Below, one piece after another: positions 16,112-25,521 of a DNA stretch of 64,000 nucleotides. The stretch is taken from NCBI GenBank assembly GCA_035550655.1, contig DASZOU010000036.1:1-64000 (forward strand), written 5' to 3'. The DNA is from DASZTV01 sp035550655 (GTDB taxonomy: Bacteria; Actinomycetota; Actinomycetes; JAFAQI01). The position numbers and the translations under genes are program-made. Position 1 is the first letter of the stretch. Each line of letters starts with the position of its first letter. Below the pieces are notes generated by a model that was not told the DNA's origin, did no database searches, and saw nothing but the letters and a program-made list of their open reading frames with translations.

Positions 16112-17044
16112 GTGACTGCACGGACCGGCGACCGGCTCATGCTTCTCGACTCCGCCTCGATGTACTTCCGGGCGTTCTACGGGGTGCCGGACACCATGGT
16201 GGCTCCGGACGGCTCGCCGGTGAACGCCGTCCGCGGCCTGCTCGACTACATCGCCCGGCTGGTCACGGATCGCCGGCCCACCCAGCTGGTCGCGGCGATG
16301 GATGCCGACTGGCGGCCGGAGTGGCGGGTCGCCGCGATCCCGTCGTACAAGGCGCATCGGGTCGCGGACGAGGCGGCGAACGCGGAAGAGGTGCCCGACG
16401 CGCTGTCACCGCAGGTGCCGATCATCGAGGCGGTCCTCGACGCGCTTGGCATCTGCCGGATCGGTGTGCCGGGCTATGAGGCCGACGACGTCATCGGCAC
16501 GCTCGCCCTGGCCGCCACCTGCCCCGTCGAGATCGTGACCGGCGACCGGGACTTGTTCCAGCTGGTCGACGACGACCGCGACGTCACCGTGCTCTACATC
16601 GTGAAAGGCGTCGGCAATGCCGAGGTGATCGACGAGGCCGAGATCACCCGGCGCTACGCAATCCCAGGACGGGTGTACGCCGACTTCGCAACCATGCGCG
16701 GCGACCCGTCAGACGGTTTGCCCGGAGTTCCCGGAGTCGGTGAGAAGACTGCTGCCGCGCTGCTGCGGGAGTTCGGCTCGCTCGACGGCATTCTCACCGC
16801 GGCGCAGATCTCCGATGCCGGCTTCCCGCGCGGCTCGCACGCGAAGATCATCGCCGCGGCCGAGTACATCGGACCGGCCCGCAAGGTCGTCGCAGTCGCG
16901 CATGACGTCCCGGTCGGAAATCACGACGCAACCCTTCCGAGAACACCCAAAGACCCGACCGCGCTGGAAGCGTTGAGTGACCGGTGGGGTCTGGACAGCT
17001 CGGTGCAGCGCGTCCTCGAGGCACTCCGGGTCGTCGCCGGGTAA
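16112..17044 (+). CDS. 5'-3' exonuclease (Rv2090-like)
   Basis: Stand-alone homologue of the 5'-nuclease domain of DNA polymerase I, 310 aa. It should remove RNA primers and flaps. Conserved acidic metal ligands appear in MLLDSASMYFRAFYG, VAAMDADWRPEWR, YEADDVIGTLA and EIVTGDRDLFQLVDD. The helix-hairpin-helix is GLPGVPGVGEKTAAALLREFGS. GTG 16112 gives a start immediately before conserved sequence; the long open frame upstream overlaps the enoyl-CoA hydratase gene and is not coding. It converges on helY with 7 bp between stops. Confidence 0.9.
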   Translation: MTARTGDRLMLLDSASMYFRAFYGVPDTMVAPDGSPVNAVRGLLDYIARLVTDRRPTQLVAAMDADWRPEWRVAAIPSYKAHRVADEAANAEEVPDALSPQVPIIEAVLDALGICRIGVPGYEADDVIGTLALAATCPVEIVTGDRDLFQLVDDDRDVTVLYIVKGVGNAEVIDEAEITRRYAIPGRVYADFATMRGDPSDGLPGVPGVGEKTAAALLREFGSLDGILTAAQISDAGFPRGSHAKIIAAAEYIGPARKVVAVAHDVPVGNHDATLPRTPKDPTALEALSDRWGLDSSVQRVLEALRVVAG

Positions 17045-17051
17045 CAGCGGA

Positions 17052-19754
17052 TCAGTCCGGCACGCCGGAGTACGCCACCACCCCGCGACGCAGCTTTCCG
17101 ACAGCGTCGCGGGCCGTCTTCGCCGTACGCGACTCCTCCGGTGCCGCTTGCATGACCTGGTCGAGCAGGTCGACGAGCTGCTTCACCCACCGGACGAAGT
17201 CCCCAGGAGCCATCTGGGTGTCGCGCAACACGGCGTCGAGCGAGTGGCCCTTCGCCCACCGCCAAGCCAGCCACGCGAACCCGGGCTCGGGTTGACGGAG
17301 GAACGACAGACCGGCGTCGGATTCGACGCCACGCAGCGTCTCCCAACGGCGGTCTAGATCTGCAAGTGCGGCGCGACAGCGTCCCGGCGGCACCTTCGGA
17401 CTGGAGTCGTCGTCGCGGCGTGCCTCGTAGACGACCGCGGAGGCCACAGCAGCAAGCTCCGGCGCGTCGAGCTCCTCCCACGCGCCGTCGCGCAGCGCCT
17501 CGGCGACGAGCAGGTCGGACTCGGAGTAGATCCGCGCCAACGTCCGGCCGAACGGTGTGATCTCGTCATCGACCACATAGCCGAGCGAGGTCAGGACGTC
17601 GCAGACCGAGTCGAAGGTGCGCGCAATCGTGCCGGTCCGGTTTCTGACCCGGCGTTCGAGCGCCTCGGTGTCCCGCTCGAGCTTGGCGTAGCGCTCGGCC
17701 CACCGGGCGTGGTTCTCCCGGTCAGAGCAGCCGTGACACGGATGCTGCCGGATGGCAGCCCGGAGGCGGGCGATCTCCGCGTCGTCCGTGGCTGCGCTGC
17801 GGGTCTTGGCGCGACTCCCGGAGCCTTCGACGCCAAGCGCCCGCAGGCTCGACACGAGATCACGTCGGGCCTGCGGCGAGCGTGGCTCGAAGCCCTTGGG
17901 AATCCGGACTTTCCCCTCGGAGGTGACCTCGTCGGTGAAGTCCCCGACACTGAGTCGCTTGAGCTGGCGCCCCGCGGTGACGACGGTGAGCTTCGCGGCA
18001 CCGGGACCGTCGACAGGCTCGACGACGACAGCCAACTCGCCGCGCCTCGCACCCGGCAGCCGAATCACGTCGCCGGCCCTGAGGGCTTCCACCGACTGAA
18101 TCGCAGCGGCGCGCCTCGCACCCGAGCGTTGCCGTGCGAAGTCCGACTCCCGCTCGGTCAGGCTTCGGCGCAGCGCGGCGTACTCAGCGAAGTCGCCGAG
18201 GTGACACGTCATCGACTCGCGGTAGCCGGCCAGCGCCTCCTGGTTGCGCTTGACCTGCCGCGCGAGACCGACGACTGCGCGGTCGGCCTGGAACTGCGCG
18301 AACGACGTCTCGAGCAGGTCCCGCGCGTCGTTGCGTCCCAGCCGGCCGACCAGGTTGACCGCCATGTTGTACGACGGGCGGAAGCTCGACCGGAGCGGGT
18401 AGGTGCGCGTCGACGCGAGGCTCGCGACGTGACGCGGGTCGAAGCCGGCCGACCACAGCACGACACCGTGACCTTCGACGTCGATGCCCCTGCGGCCGGC
18501 GCGGCCGGTCAGCTGGGTGTACTCACCCGGCGTGAGATCGACGTGCGCCTCGCCGTTCCACTTCACGAGCGACTCGAGTACGACGCTGCGGGCCGGCATG
18601 TTGATGCCGAGTGCGAGGGTCTCGGTGGCGAACACCACCTTGATCAGACCGTCGGCGAACAGCTGCTCGACCGTCTCCTTGAAGGCAGGCAGCATGCCCG
18701 CGTGGTGTGCGGCGATGCCGCGCTCGAGCCCGTCGAGAAGCTCGCCGTACCCGAGGACCGTGAGGTCGTCATCGGGGATCCCGGCCGTCCTCGCTTCGAG
18801 GGCCGCGCGGATCGTCTGGCGATCCGACGGTGAGGCGAGCCGGAGACCCGCGCGGATGCACTGGCGCACCGCCGCGTCACAGCCGGCGCGGCTGAAGATG
18901 AAGACGATCGCGGGCAGCAGTCCGTCGTGGTCCAGTCGGTCGACGACGTCCGGACGGCGCGGCAGGTCAACCGGCCGCGGTCGCTTCCCGCCGCGTTGGG
19001 GGCGCCGACGGTGATCCACGTCGTACCGCGTCTGCTGCGCGGCCAGCCGTGCGAGGTGGGGGTTCACCTCCTTCTGCTCCTCGTCCACGAACAGGTCGTG
19101 CAGCTGCCCTCGGGCGAGCACTGACTGCCACAGCGGTACCGGTCGGTGCTCCTCGACGATGACGGTCGTGTCGCCGCGGACCTCCTGCAACCAGGCTCCG
19201 AACTCCTCCGCGTTGCTGACCGTCGCCGACAGCGACACCAGCTGCACATCGGCAGGAAGGTGGAGGATCACCTCCTCCCACACCGCGCCGCGGAATCTGT
19301 CGGCGAGGTAGTGCACCTCATCCATCACGACCGCCGAAAGACCGATCAGTGTCGGCGACTCGGCGTAGAGCATGTTGCGAAGGACTTCCGTGGTCATGAC
19401 GACCACCGGGGCCTCACCGTTGACCGAGTTGTCGCCGGTGAGCAACCCCACCTGGCTCGCGCCGTACCTCTCGACGAGGTCGTGGAACTTCTGGTTCGAC
19501 AGCGCCTTGATCGGCGTCGTGTAGAAGCACTTGCCGCCGCTCTGCAGTGCGAGGTGCACCGCGAACTCCCCCACCACCGTCTTGCCTGCGCCTGTCGGCG
19601 CAGCGACGAGTACGCCGTGCCCGCCCTCTAGTGCTTCACAGGCCTGCTGCTGAAAGGGGTCGAGCGCGAACGGGTAGCCGGCCATGAACTCCTGCAACAC
19701 CGGCAGCGAGCTGCGACGCCGCGCGGCGGCGTACTTCTCCGCCGGGCTCGGCAC
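17052..19754 (-). CDS. helY: Ski2-like DEAD/DEAH-box helicase HelY
   Basis: ATP-dependent superfamily-2 helicase of 900 aa, presumably acting on RNA or structured nucleic acid. Motif I is APTGAGKTVVGEF (about 53-65), motif II DEVHYLADRFRG, motif III SLSATVSN and motif VI QLTGRAGRRGID. The C-terminal region after about 560 has the DSHCT/rRNA-processing arch with CHGCSDRENHARWAERY. Length and order match mycobacterial HelY (Rv2092c). GTG 19754 lies 31 bp after the lipid kinase stop, in a leftward tatA-tatC-kinase-helY run. The kinase is inserted relative to M. tuberculosis, where helY and tatC are adjacent. Confidence 0.92.
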   Translation of the reverse strand: MPSPAEKYAAARRRSSLPVLQEFMAGYPFALDPFQQQACEALEGGHGVLVAAPTGAGKTVVGEFAVHLALQSGGKCFYTTPIKALSNQKFHDLVERYGASQVGLLTGDNSVNGEAPVVVMTTEVLRNMLYAESPTLIGLSAVVMDEVHYLADRFRGAVWEEVILHLPADVQLVSLSATVSNAEEFGAWLQEVRGDTTVIVEEHRPVPLWQSVLARGQLHDLFVDEEQKEVNPHLARLAAQQTRYDVDHRRRPQRGGKRPRPVDLPRRPDVVDRLDHDGLLPAIVFIFSRAGCDAAVRQCIRAGLRLASPSDRQTIRAALEARTAGIPDDDLTVLGYGELLDGLERGIAAHHAGMLPAFKETVEQLFADGLIKVVFATETLALGINMPARSVVLESLVKWNGEAHVDLTPGEYTQLTGRAGRRGIDVEGHGVVLWSAGFDPRHVASLASTRTYPLRSSFRPSYNMAVNLVGRLGRNDARDLLETSFAQFQADRAVVGLARQVKRNQEALAGYRESMTCHLGDFAEYAALRRSLTERESDFARQRSGARRAAAIQSVEALRAGDVIRLPGARRGELAVVVEPVDGPGAAKLTVVTAGRQLKRLSVGDFTDEVTSEGKVRIPKGFEPRSPQARRDLVSSLRALGVEGSGSRAKTRSAATDDAEIARLRAAIRQHPCHGCSDRENHARWAERYAKLERDTEALERRVRNRTGTIARTFDSVCDVLTSLGYVVDDEITPFGRTLARIYSESDLLVAEALRDGAWEELDAPELAAVASAVVYEARRDDDSSPKVPPGRCRAALADLDRRWETLRGVESDAGLSFLRQPEPGFAWLAWRWAKGHSLDAVLRDTQMAPGDFVRWVKQLVDLLDQVMQAAPEESRTAKTARDAVGKLRRGVVAYSGVPD

Positions 19755-19785
19755 CGCTTCAGGGTATGCCGGGCGGGCCTGCCCC

Positions 19786-20670
19786 CTAGGCGAGGACGCG
19801 AACCGCGCCGGGGACGCACTCGCAGCGGATCGGAAGATCGGCGAGGTACTCGCCGTCGGCGTATGCGGTGACTCCCGGCGACGAGAGCTCCACCACCTTG
19901 GCCCGCCGCATGGTCACCGCGGGATGCGAGGTGTGGGTCCCCTTGAAGACTTTCGGGAACGTCTTCAGGAACTCGAGCTTGCTCACCGGACCGAGCACCA
20001 TGACGTCCATCAGGCCATCCGTGACATCGGCATCGGGTGTGACGTGCATGCCGGCGCCGTAGGACTTCGCGTTGCCGATCGCGACGAGCATGGCGTCGGT
20101 GGTGACGGTCTCGCCGTCCAGGACGAGCTCGAACGGCAACGGCGCGAAGACGCCGAGCTCCGCCAGCATCGCCAGGTTGTAGCGCATCCGGCCCTTCGGC
20201 CAGCTCATCCGGTTCGCCCGGTCGTTCACCCTCGAGTCGAAGCCGGCTCCGAGCACGCAGCCGAACCACTTCTCGCCGACGCGGATCGCGTCCATCGCCC
20301 AGGCGCCGCCGTCGCGAAGCCGATCGCTGACGACGCTCGCCGCAGCCGCCGGGTCCTTGAGCGGCAGGCCGAGTGTCGCGGCCAGGTCGTTGCCGGTGCC
20401 GGCAGGGATGATGCCGAGGGGCGTGTTGGTGCCGGCGACGGCGTTCAGCGCGAGGTGCACCATGCCGTCACCACCCAGCGCGACGACGGCGTCCACGCCG
20501 TCGGCAACCGCCTTGCGCGTGATCGTGACGGCGTCCTCGGCGTCTACACCGACCAGAATCGTGACGTTGGCGCCCGACTCACGGATCCGCCCGGCTACGG
20601 CGGCCACCTGCTTGGCGGCTCGTCCCTTGCCGGCGCTCGGGTTGACCACGAGCGCCACGCTGGCGGTCAC
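19786..20670 (-). CDS. Diacylglycerol/lipid kinase family protein
   Basis: DagK/YegS-type lipid kinase of 294 aa that phosphorylates a lipid hydroxyl using ATP. Motifs are NPSAGKGRA at the start (9-17), the nucleotide loop VALGGDGMVHLALNA (about 63-77) and IPAGTGNDLA (about 87-96). The C-terminal domain contains GAGFDSRVND and YADGEYL. In M. tuberculosis Rv2252 such an enzyme supplies phosphatidic acid. GTG 20670 overlaps the tatC stop (GTGA). The exact lipid is unknown; sphingosine-kinase-like relatives share these motifs. Confidence 0.88.
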   Translation of the reverse strand: MTASVALVVNPSAGKGRAAKQVAAVAGRIRESGANVTILVGVDAEDAVTITRKAVADGVDAVVALGGDGMVHLALNAVAGTNTPLGIIPAGTGNDLAATLGLPLKDPAAAASVVSDRLRDGGAWAMDAIRVGEKWFGCVLGAGFDSRVNDRANRMSWPKGRMRYNLAMLAELGVFAPLPFELVLDGETVTTDAMLVAIGNAKSYGAGMHVTPDADVTDGLMDVMVLGPVSKLEFLKTFPKVFKGTHTSHPAVTMRRAKVVELSSPGVTAYADGEYLADLPIRCECVPGAVRVLA

Positions 20671-21518
20671 GGTAGCGCCGGTTCGTCGTCGATCGACGAC
20701 AGCTCATCGTCGGCGAGGTCGCCGTACAGGGGTGCGCGACGCGCCACCCGGCGATCGTGAACAGTTGCGATCAGCACGGCGACACCGTAGAGCAGGCACA
20801 TCGGGACCGCGAGTGCGCTCATCGTGAACGGGTCCTGGCTCGGCGTCGCGACCGCGGCGAACACGAAGATCCCGAAGATCGAGGCGCGACTCCAATGGCG
20901 CAGCCGCTCCGCGGACAGGACCCCGACGAGGTTCAGCATCACGATGAGCAGCGGCAGCTCGAAGGAGACTGCGAACACCAGCACCATCGCCGTGACGAAG
21001 GACAGGTAGCTGTTGAAGGTCAACAGCGAGGAGATGTCGCCGTTGGCGAAGCCGAGCAGGAAGTGCAATCCCTTCTCGAGCGTCAGGTACGCGAACGCCG
21101 CCCCCATCGCGAAGAGCAGCACGGAGACCCCGACGAAGGACGAGGCGTAGCGGCGCTCATGTGCGTACAGGCCGGGCGTGATGAAGCGCCAGAGCTGGAA
21201 CAGCCAGATCGGAGACGCCGCGATCACACCGGCGTAGAGCGCGAGCTTCAGCGTGACGGTGAAGGGCTCGAGGACACCGAACGCGACGAGTGAGCAATGG
21301 CCTTGGATCGCGCGGTAGTGGTCCGGGAGGTCGCAGTAGGGCCGTGAGATGAAGGTGAGAATCCGGGCATGGAAGACGTACGCGACGATCGTCGTCACGA
21401 CGACCGCGATGAGTGAGACCACGACGCGGTAACGAAGCTCGGCGAGATGTTCGCCCAGCGTCATGCGGCCGTCAGGCGACCGATCCCGATGCGCCCGCGC
21501 CGGGCGCGGCATTCTCAC
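20667..21518 (-). CDS. tatC: Sec-independent (Tat) translocase subunit TatC
   Basis: Core receptor of the twin-arginine translocase, exporting folded proteins. The 283-aa product has six predicted membrane helices. Conserved features are LGEHLAELRYRV at the N-terminus, LEPFTVTLKLALYAGVI, SPIWLFQLWRFITPGLYAHERRY and FELPLLIVML. The C-terminal tail after VHDRR is acidic. GTG 21518 or ATG 21512 fits actinobacterial TatC, which carries a short basic extension ending in DGRM before the first helix; no good ribosome-binding site is seen. tatA is 21 bp upstream; tatB is absent, as in many actinobacteria. Confidence 0.96.
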   Translation of the reverse strand: MRMPRPARAHRDRSPDGRMTLGEHLAELRYRVVVSLIAVVVTTIVAYVFHARILTFISRPYCDLPDHYRAIQGHCSLVAFGVLEPFTVTLKLALYAGVIAASPIWLFQLWRFITPGLYAHERRYASSFVGVSVLLFAMGAAFAYLTLEKGLHFLLGFANGDISSLLTFNSYLSFVTAMVLVFAVSFELPLLIVMLNLVGVLSAERLRHWSRASIFGIFVFAAVATPSQDPFTMSALAVPMCLLYGVAVLIATVHDRRVARRAPLYGDLADDELSSIDDEPALP

Positions 21519-21539
21519 CGGCGTGGGAGAGCGAGCGAC

Positions 21540-21773
21540 CTAGCTCGAAGCGGTCGTCTGCTCGACGCTGGCCGGCTCGGCGTTGGCGGGCTGGGTGGAG
21601 GCGAGCTCAGCAGGGGCGGCCGGCTTGTCGTCCTCGTGAAGGCCCTTGATCTCGGTCTTCATGATGCGCATGGAGCGACCGAGCGAGCGCGCGGCGTCGG
21701 GAAGCTTCTTCGATCCGAAGAGCACGAGCACGACAACGGCGATGATGGCGATCTCGGGCCAACCGATGTCCAT
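21540..21773 (-). CDS. tatA: Tat translocase subunit TatA
   Basis: Pore-forming Tat subunit, 77 aa. It has one N-terminal membrane helix (PEIAIIAVVVLVLFGSKKLP), the hinge FGSKKLPDAARSLGRS, an amphipathic helix and an acidic, Ala/Pro-rich tail. The conserved FG before the KKLP hinge is present. ATG 21773 follows GAGGAGAGG on the minus strand. It precedes tatC in the same direction. Confidence 0.96.
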   Translation of the reverse strand: MDIGWPEIAIIAVVVLVLFGSKKLPDAARSLGRSMRIMKTEIKGLHEDDKPAAPAELASTQPANAEPASVEQTTASS

Positions 21774-21824
21774 GATTCGGTCCTCTCCTCGGGTCCCGGT
21801 GCTGGAAACCCGGTTGCGTCGAGT

Positions 21825-22007
21825 CTACGCCCTGCGCCGCTGTGCGGCTTGCTCCTTCGACAGCCGCTCCGATGCGGCCGCCAGCCGCTCTCCGGCAGCT
21901 TTCACGTCGCGCGCGAGCGCGCGAACCTGGCCGAAGAGCCGAAACCCGACCGCGCCCAGGACCGCGAGCCCGAGCACGGCGATACCGACGTAGAAGGCGA
22001 CCCACAC
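21825..22007 (-). CDS. Small single-pass membrane protein
   Basis: A 60-aa protein with one membrane helix (about 5-27, FYVGIAVLGLAVLGAVGFRLF) and a charged helix LARDVKAAGERLAAASERL likely to form a coiled coil. The family is not recognised. It lies between the zinc-ribbon gene and tatA, so it could be a Tat or envelope accessory; this is only positional inference. GTG 22007 has AAGG a few bases upstream. Confidence 0.6.
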   Translation of the reverse strand: MWVAFYVGIAVLGLAVLGAVGFRLFGQVRALARDVKAAGERLAAASERLSKEQAAQRRRA

Positions 22008-22051
22008 ACCTTGCAGGTTAGGGGGTACCGGCCGCGACGCGACCGAGGCGG

Positions 22052-22384
22052 CTAGTGGTGGGCCGGCGCGGTGGCGCGAGCGGCGAGCAGGTCATCGCGG
22101 CTGAGCTGGAGCAGGAAGTCGAGCAGGTCGTCGTACGACAGCTCCGGGCCGGCCTTGGGTTCGAGCGCCTCGGCGGGAACATCCCAGATCTCGGCTTCGA
22201 CGCCACCGGACATCAGCAGGGAGACGATGTGGTCGTCAGCCGGCTTGCGGACGTTCTGCACGCAGGACGGGCACGTGAACGTGTAGTAGGACAGCTGGCC
22301 GTGGCTGCAGACACGCAGCCGGATGTCGTCGCTGGTGAGCTCGACCTCGCCACAAGTGGGGCACGAAGCCTTGATGGTCGTCAC
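22052..22384 (-). CDS. Zinc-ribbon protein of unknown function
   Basis: A 110-aa protein. The N-terminal half holds two C-x2-C pairs (CPTC at about 8-11 and CPSC at about 38-41) with CSHGQLSYYTFT between, a zinc ribbon. The C-terminal half is acidic and helical (LSYDDLLDFLLQLSRDDLLA). GTG 22384 follows GAAGGA at 8 nt on the minus strand. It lies downstream of pafC. No partner is evident; similar short zinc-ribbon proteins are common near pafBC in actinobacteria as far as I recall. Confidence 0.7.
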   Translation of the reverse strand: MTTIKASCPTCGEVELTSDDIRLRVCSHGQLSYYTFTCPSCVQNVRKPADDHIVSLLMSGGVEAEIWDVPAEALEPKAGPELSYDDLLDFLLQLSRDDLLAARATAPAHH

Positions 22385-22481
22385 GGCTGCCGTCCTTCGC
22401 TGTCCCGCCACCTGGGCCTGTGGCGATACATCACTGTCGGCAGTTATGACGTTCGGCTTGATGCGAAGTCGTCGACGATCT

Positions 22482-23435
22482 CTACCCGTCGTATGCAGCG
22501 AGCGCAGCAACCGCCACATCTCGGACTTGTACGGCAAGCTCGGGCGGGTCGGTCAACTGCGCCACTCCGGCCAGTCCGAGCGCGAGTCTGCGCACCCACG
22601 CGTCGTCGTGCACCCGCAGCTTGACGATGAGCCCGCCGTCGCCGCGCTCCTCGATGTCCTCGCACAGGTGGTAGTCGGCAACCCATCGTGCTGCGGGGTC
22701 CAGGGAGAACGTCACCAGCCTGTCTTCCGCGGACGGCGTGTAGAGCTCCGAGTCGAGTGCGCGTGCACGGACGTCATCGGGCACATCGATCTCGTCGTCG
22801 AGCAGCTTCGCCTCGAGCACCCGGTCCAGGCGGAAGGTGCGCAGGTCTTCCACCGAGTGACACCAGCCCGCGAGATAGATGGTCGCGTCGCTGGTGAAGA
22901 CGCGAATCGGATCGACGTCGCGCTCCGTTGCCTCGTCTCGTGCGGGCACCCAGTAGCGGAGGTACACGCGACGTGACCGCGCAAGGGCGTCCGTGATCGT
23001 GGTGACGACCTCGGTGTCGGCGGTGTTCGTCGTAGTGACGACGACCTTGTCGGTGGCGCTCGTGCTCCCTGCGGCCGCTTCGAGCTTCGCGAGCGCACGG
23101 TCGATGGCGGCCGTCGCGACGATTCCCGGTACGCCGGACAGCACGCGAAGCGCGGCGATGAGGGCGAGCGCCTCGTCGGGAGTCAGGCGCAGCGGTCGCT
23201 CGATCGTCTCCGCGTTTGACAGCGTGACCCGGTCACCGCGCCACTCGACGTCGATCAGGTCGCCGGGGCCGTAGCCCGGAAGCCCACACATCCACAGCAG
23301 GTTCACGTCGGAACGGATCTGCGCCTCGGTGACGCCGAACTCGCGAGCGACCTCGGCCACGGACGTGTCGGGGTGCGAGAGCAACCACGGCACCAACGCG
23401 AGGAGGCGCGGCAGGTGATCGGTTGCGCCGCTCAC
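22482..23435 (-). CDS. pafC: WYL-domain transcription activator PafC
   Basis: Partner of PafB in the heterodimeric activator of the LexA/RecA-independent DNA-damage response in mycobacteria. The 317-aa product has an N-terminal helix-turn-helix (VAEVAREFGVTEAQIRSDVN), a linker and a WYL domain with RVYLRYWVPARDE, IYLAGWCHSVEDLRTFRLDRV, then a C-terminal WCX segment. GTG 23435 overlaps the pafB stop (GTGA), so subunits are made together. In this locus pafBC is separated from pafA by a convergent DUF3866 gene rather than forming one operon with it. Confidence 0.92.
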   Translation of the reverse strand: MSGATDHLPRLLALVPWLLSHPDTSVAEVAREFGVTEAQIRSDVNLLWMCGLPGYGPGDLIDVEWRGDRVTLSNAETIERPLRLTPDEALALIAALRVLSGVPGIVATAAIDRALAKLEAAAGSTSATDKVVVTTTNTADTEVVTTITDALARSRRVYLRYWVPARDEATERDVDPIRVFTSDATIYLAGWCHSVEDLRTFRLDRVLEAKLLDDEIDVPDDVRARALDSELYTPSAEDRLVTFSLDPAARWVADYHLCEDIEERGDGGLIVKLRVHDDAWVRRLALGLAGVAQLTDPPELAVQVRDVAVAALAAYDG

Positions 23436-24388
23436 TGGGCCGCCACCAGGCTGCGCAGCCGCGTGACGATGGCCTCGCGGGCCTCTGCCGGCGAAAGGAT
23501 CACCGCATCGCTGCCGTAGGACAGCACCTGCTCGGCCAACCGGTGCGGGTCCGGACAGGGCAGCGTGACGACGTCCCATCCGTCGCCGTCATCGACGACG
23601 TCGATGGTCTGGCGCCGCAGTCCCATGGCGCGGTCATGGCGCACCTTTACTCGTGCGAGCGCCTCGCTGTGCGGGGCGTCGGTGGCCGACACGAGGGCGC
23701 CGAGGTCGACGCCGTCAGGAACCGACACCGAGCCGGCCTTTCCCTCCACCACGGGCTCGCCCACGACCCGCGAGAGGCGGAACGCGCGCGGCGCTTCGCG
23801 GTCGACGTCCCGGCCGACGAGGTACCACCGGCCCCGCCACCACACCACGCCCCACGGCTCGACGCGGCGCCGCGCGGGCTCGGCGTCGTTGGCGCCTCGA
23901 TAGTCGAACCTCAGCCGCTTGCCTTCCCGCAATGCCTCGTGAACGGTGGCCAGGCCGGCACCACCGGCGCCCGCCCGCGGCTGCAGCCCTTCGGGCAACG
24001 GTGTGAGCTCGACGCCGGCGGCTTCGAGCTTTCGCAGGGCTCGCGTCGCCGAGGCGCCGAGCGAGGCCGACGACCACATCCGTGCCGCGAGGCCGACCGC
24101 AGCCGCCTCGTCCGGCTCCAGCCTGATCTCGGGCAGGGCGTAGTCCGAGCGCGGGATCCGGTAGCCGGGCTCGTCGTCGAAGTGGCTGAGCGTCCCGACC
24201 TCCAGCGGGATGCCCAGGTCCCGCAGGTCTTCCTTGTCACGCTCGAACATGCGCTTGAAGGCTTCGTCGCTCGGCGCCGCCGCGTAGCCGGGGATGATCT
24301 CCCGAAGCCGGTCAGCCGTGAGGTAGGCACGGGTGTGCAGCAGGCAGATGACGAGGTTCATCAGCCGCTCGGTGCGCTCAGCCGCCAT
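23432..24388 (-). CDS. pafB: WYL-domain transcription activator PafB
   Basis: First subunit gene of the PafBC DNA-damage regulator, 318 aa. The N-terminal winged helix reads MNLVICLLHTRAYLTADRLR, then EAFKRMFERDKEDLRDLGIP. The central WYL domain contains RLRFDYRGAND, WGVVWWRGRWYLVGRDVDRE and FRLSRVVG. A C-terminal WCX domain follows. ATG 24388 is clear. Despite its name (proteasome accessory factor) the protein is a transcription factor. It is divergent from the DUF3866 gene with 56 bp between starts. Confidence 0.93.
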   Translation of the reverse strand: MAAERTERLMNLVICLLHTRAYLTADRLREIIPGYAAAPSDEAFKRMFERDKEDLRDLGIPLEVGTLSHFDDEPGYRIPRSDYALPEIRLEPDEAAAVGLAARMWSSASLGASATRALRKLEAAGVELTPLPEGLQPRAGAGGAGLATVHEALREGKRLRFDYRGANDAEPARRRVEPWGVVWWRGRWYLVGRDVDREAPRAFRLSRVVGEPVVEGKAGSVSVPDGVDLGALVSATDAPHSEALARVKVRHDRAMGLRRQTIDVVDDGDGWDVVTLPCPDPHRLAEQVLSYGSDAVILSPAEAREAIVTRLRSLVAAQ

Positions 24389-24444
24389 GGCCGACGACGC
24401 TACCGCGCACGCCGGGCGGGTCGGCCGAAATAGGCTCAGCCGCT

Positions 24445-25509
24445 GTGATCCGCTGGCGCGAGGGAACGGTCGCGGACGTCGTACGCCGTCGGACCGGCGC
24501 GATCGAGCTGTCGGTCTCCACTGCCGAGGGGACGCTGCCCGCGCTCGCCTATCCGGAGCTGGTGGGTGAGCCGGTGGTGGGCGACCGGGTGCTCCTGAAC
24601 ACCACAGCGGTGAACCTCGGGCTCGGCACCGGGGGCTTCGCGCTCGTGATCGCGCTGCCGGATCGGCTGCCGGCGGACCGAGACGAGCCCGGTCACGTCG
24701 TCAAGGCCCGCTACACGCCGCTGCAGGCGACGGTGCTCGCGGTCGACGAGCAGGACTCGCCTGACCATGCGGCGCTACGGGACGCGGACAGCATCGACGG
24801 CATGCCCGTCGTGGTCGCCGACCTCCATTCGGCGCTCACGCCGGTGCTGGCGGGGCTGTACGACGGCGGCCGCGCGCCTCGGGTCGTGTACGTGATGACC
24901 GATGGCGGAGCCCTGCCGCTCGGCTTCTCGAGGTCCGTCGGAGAGCTGCGCGAGGCCGGTTGGCTCGCGGCGACGGTCACGGTCGGGCAGGCCTTCGGCG
25001 GAGATGTCGAGGCGGTCACCCTGCATTCCGGGCTACTCGCGGCGCGCCTAGTGCTCGGCGCCGAGCTGGCGATCGTCACGCAGGGTCCGGGCAACCTCGG
25101 CACCGGCACCAGGTGGGGGTTCAGCGGTGTGGCGAGCGGTGAGGCGGTCAACGCGACCGGCGTGCTCGGCGGGCGGGCAGTCGCGGCGTTACGGGTCAGC
25201 GAGGCCGATCCGCGAGAACGTCACCGCGGTGTCTCGCATCATTCGCTGACCGCCCTTGGCAGGGTCGCATTGCTCCCCGCTGACATCGCCGTCCCGCGCC
25301 TGAAGGGCGCCTTCGGGGCATCGATCGCATCGGCGGTGGCACCGCTGTCACCTCCCCACCGGCTGGCGACGGTCGACGTCGACGGATTGGCGCACGCCAT
25401 CGCTCGCGCACCGGTCAAGGCGTCGTCGATGGGGCGAGGTCTGGCTGAGGACGCGTCGTACTTTCTCAGCTGCGCCGCGGCCGGCCGACACGCGGCCACG
25501 CTGCTGTGA
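24445..25509 (+). CDS. DUF3866-family protein
   Basis: A 354-aa soluble protein of unknown function, recognised by MIRWREGTVADVV at the start, LLNTTAVNLGLGTGG, KARYTPLQ, VVADLHSAL, YVMTDGGALPLGFSRSV, TLHSGLLAARLVLGAELAIV and the Gly-rich TQGPGNLGTGTRWGFSGVA. The conserved Gly, His and Asp residues suggest an enzyme, but no reaction is known to me. It faces pafA convergently with a 12-bp gap and is divergent from pafB, so it sits inside the Pup-system neighbourhood. GTG 24445 starts it. Confidence 0.82.
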   Translation: MIRWREGTVADVVRRRTGAIELSVSTAEGTLPALAYPELVGEPVVGDRVLLNTTAVNLGLGTGGFALVIALPDRLPADRDEPGHVVKARYTPLQATVLAVDEQDSPDHAALRDADSIDGMPVVVADLHSALTPVLAGLYDGGRAPRVVYVMTDGGALPLGFSRSVGELREAGWLAATVTVGQAFGGDVEAVTLHSGLLAARLVLGAELAIVTQGPGNLGTGTRWGFSGVASGEAVNATGVLGGRAVAALRVSEADPRERHRGVSHHSLTALGRVALLPADIAVPRLKGAFGASIASAVAPLSPPHRLATVDVDGLAHAIARAPVKASSMGRGLAEDASYFLSCAAAGRHAATLL

Positions 25510-25521
25510 CGCAGCCGCTCC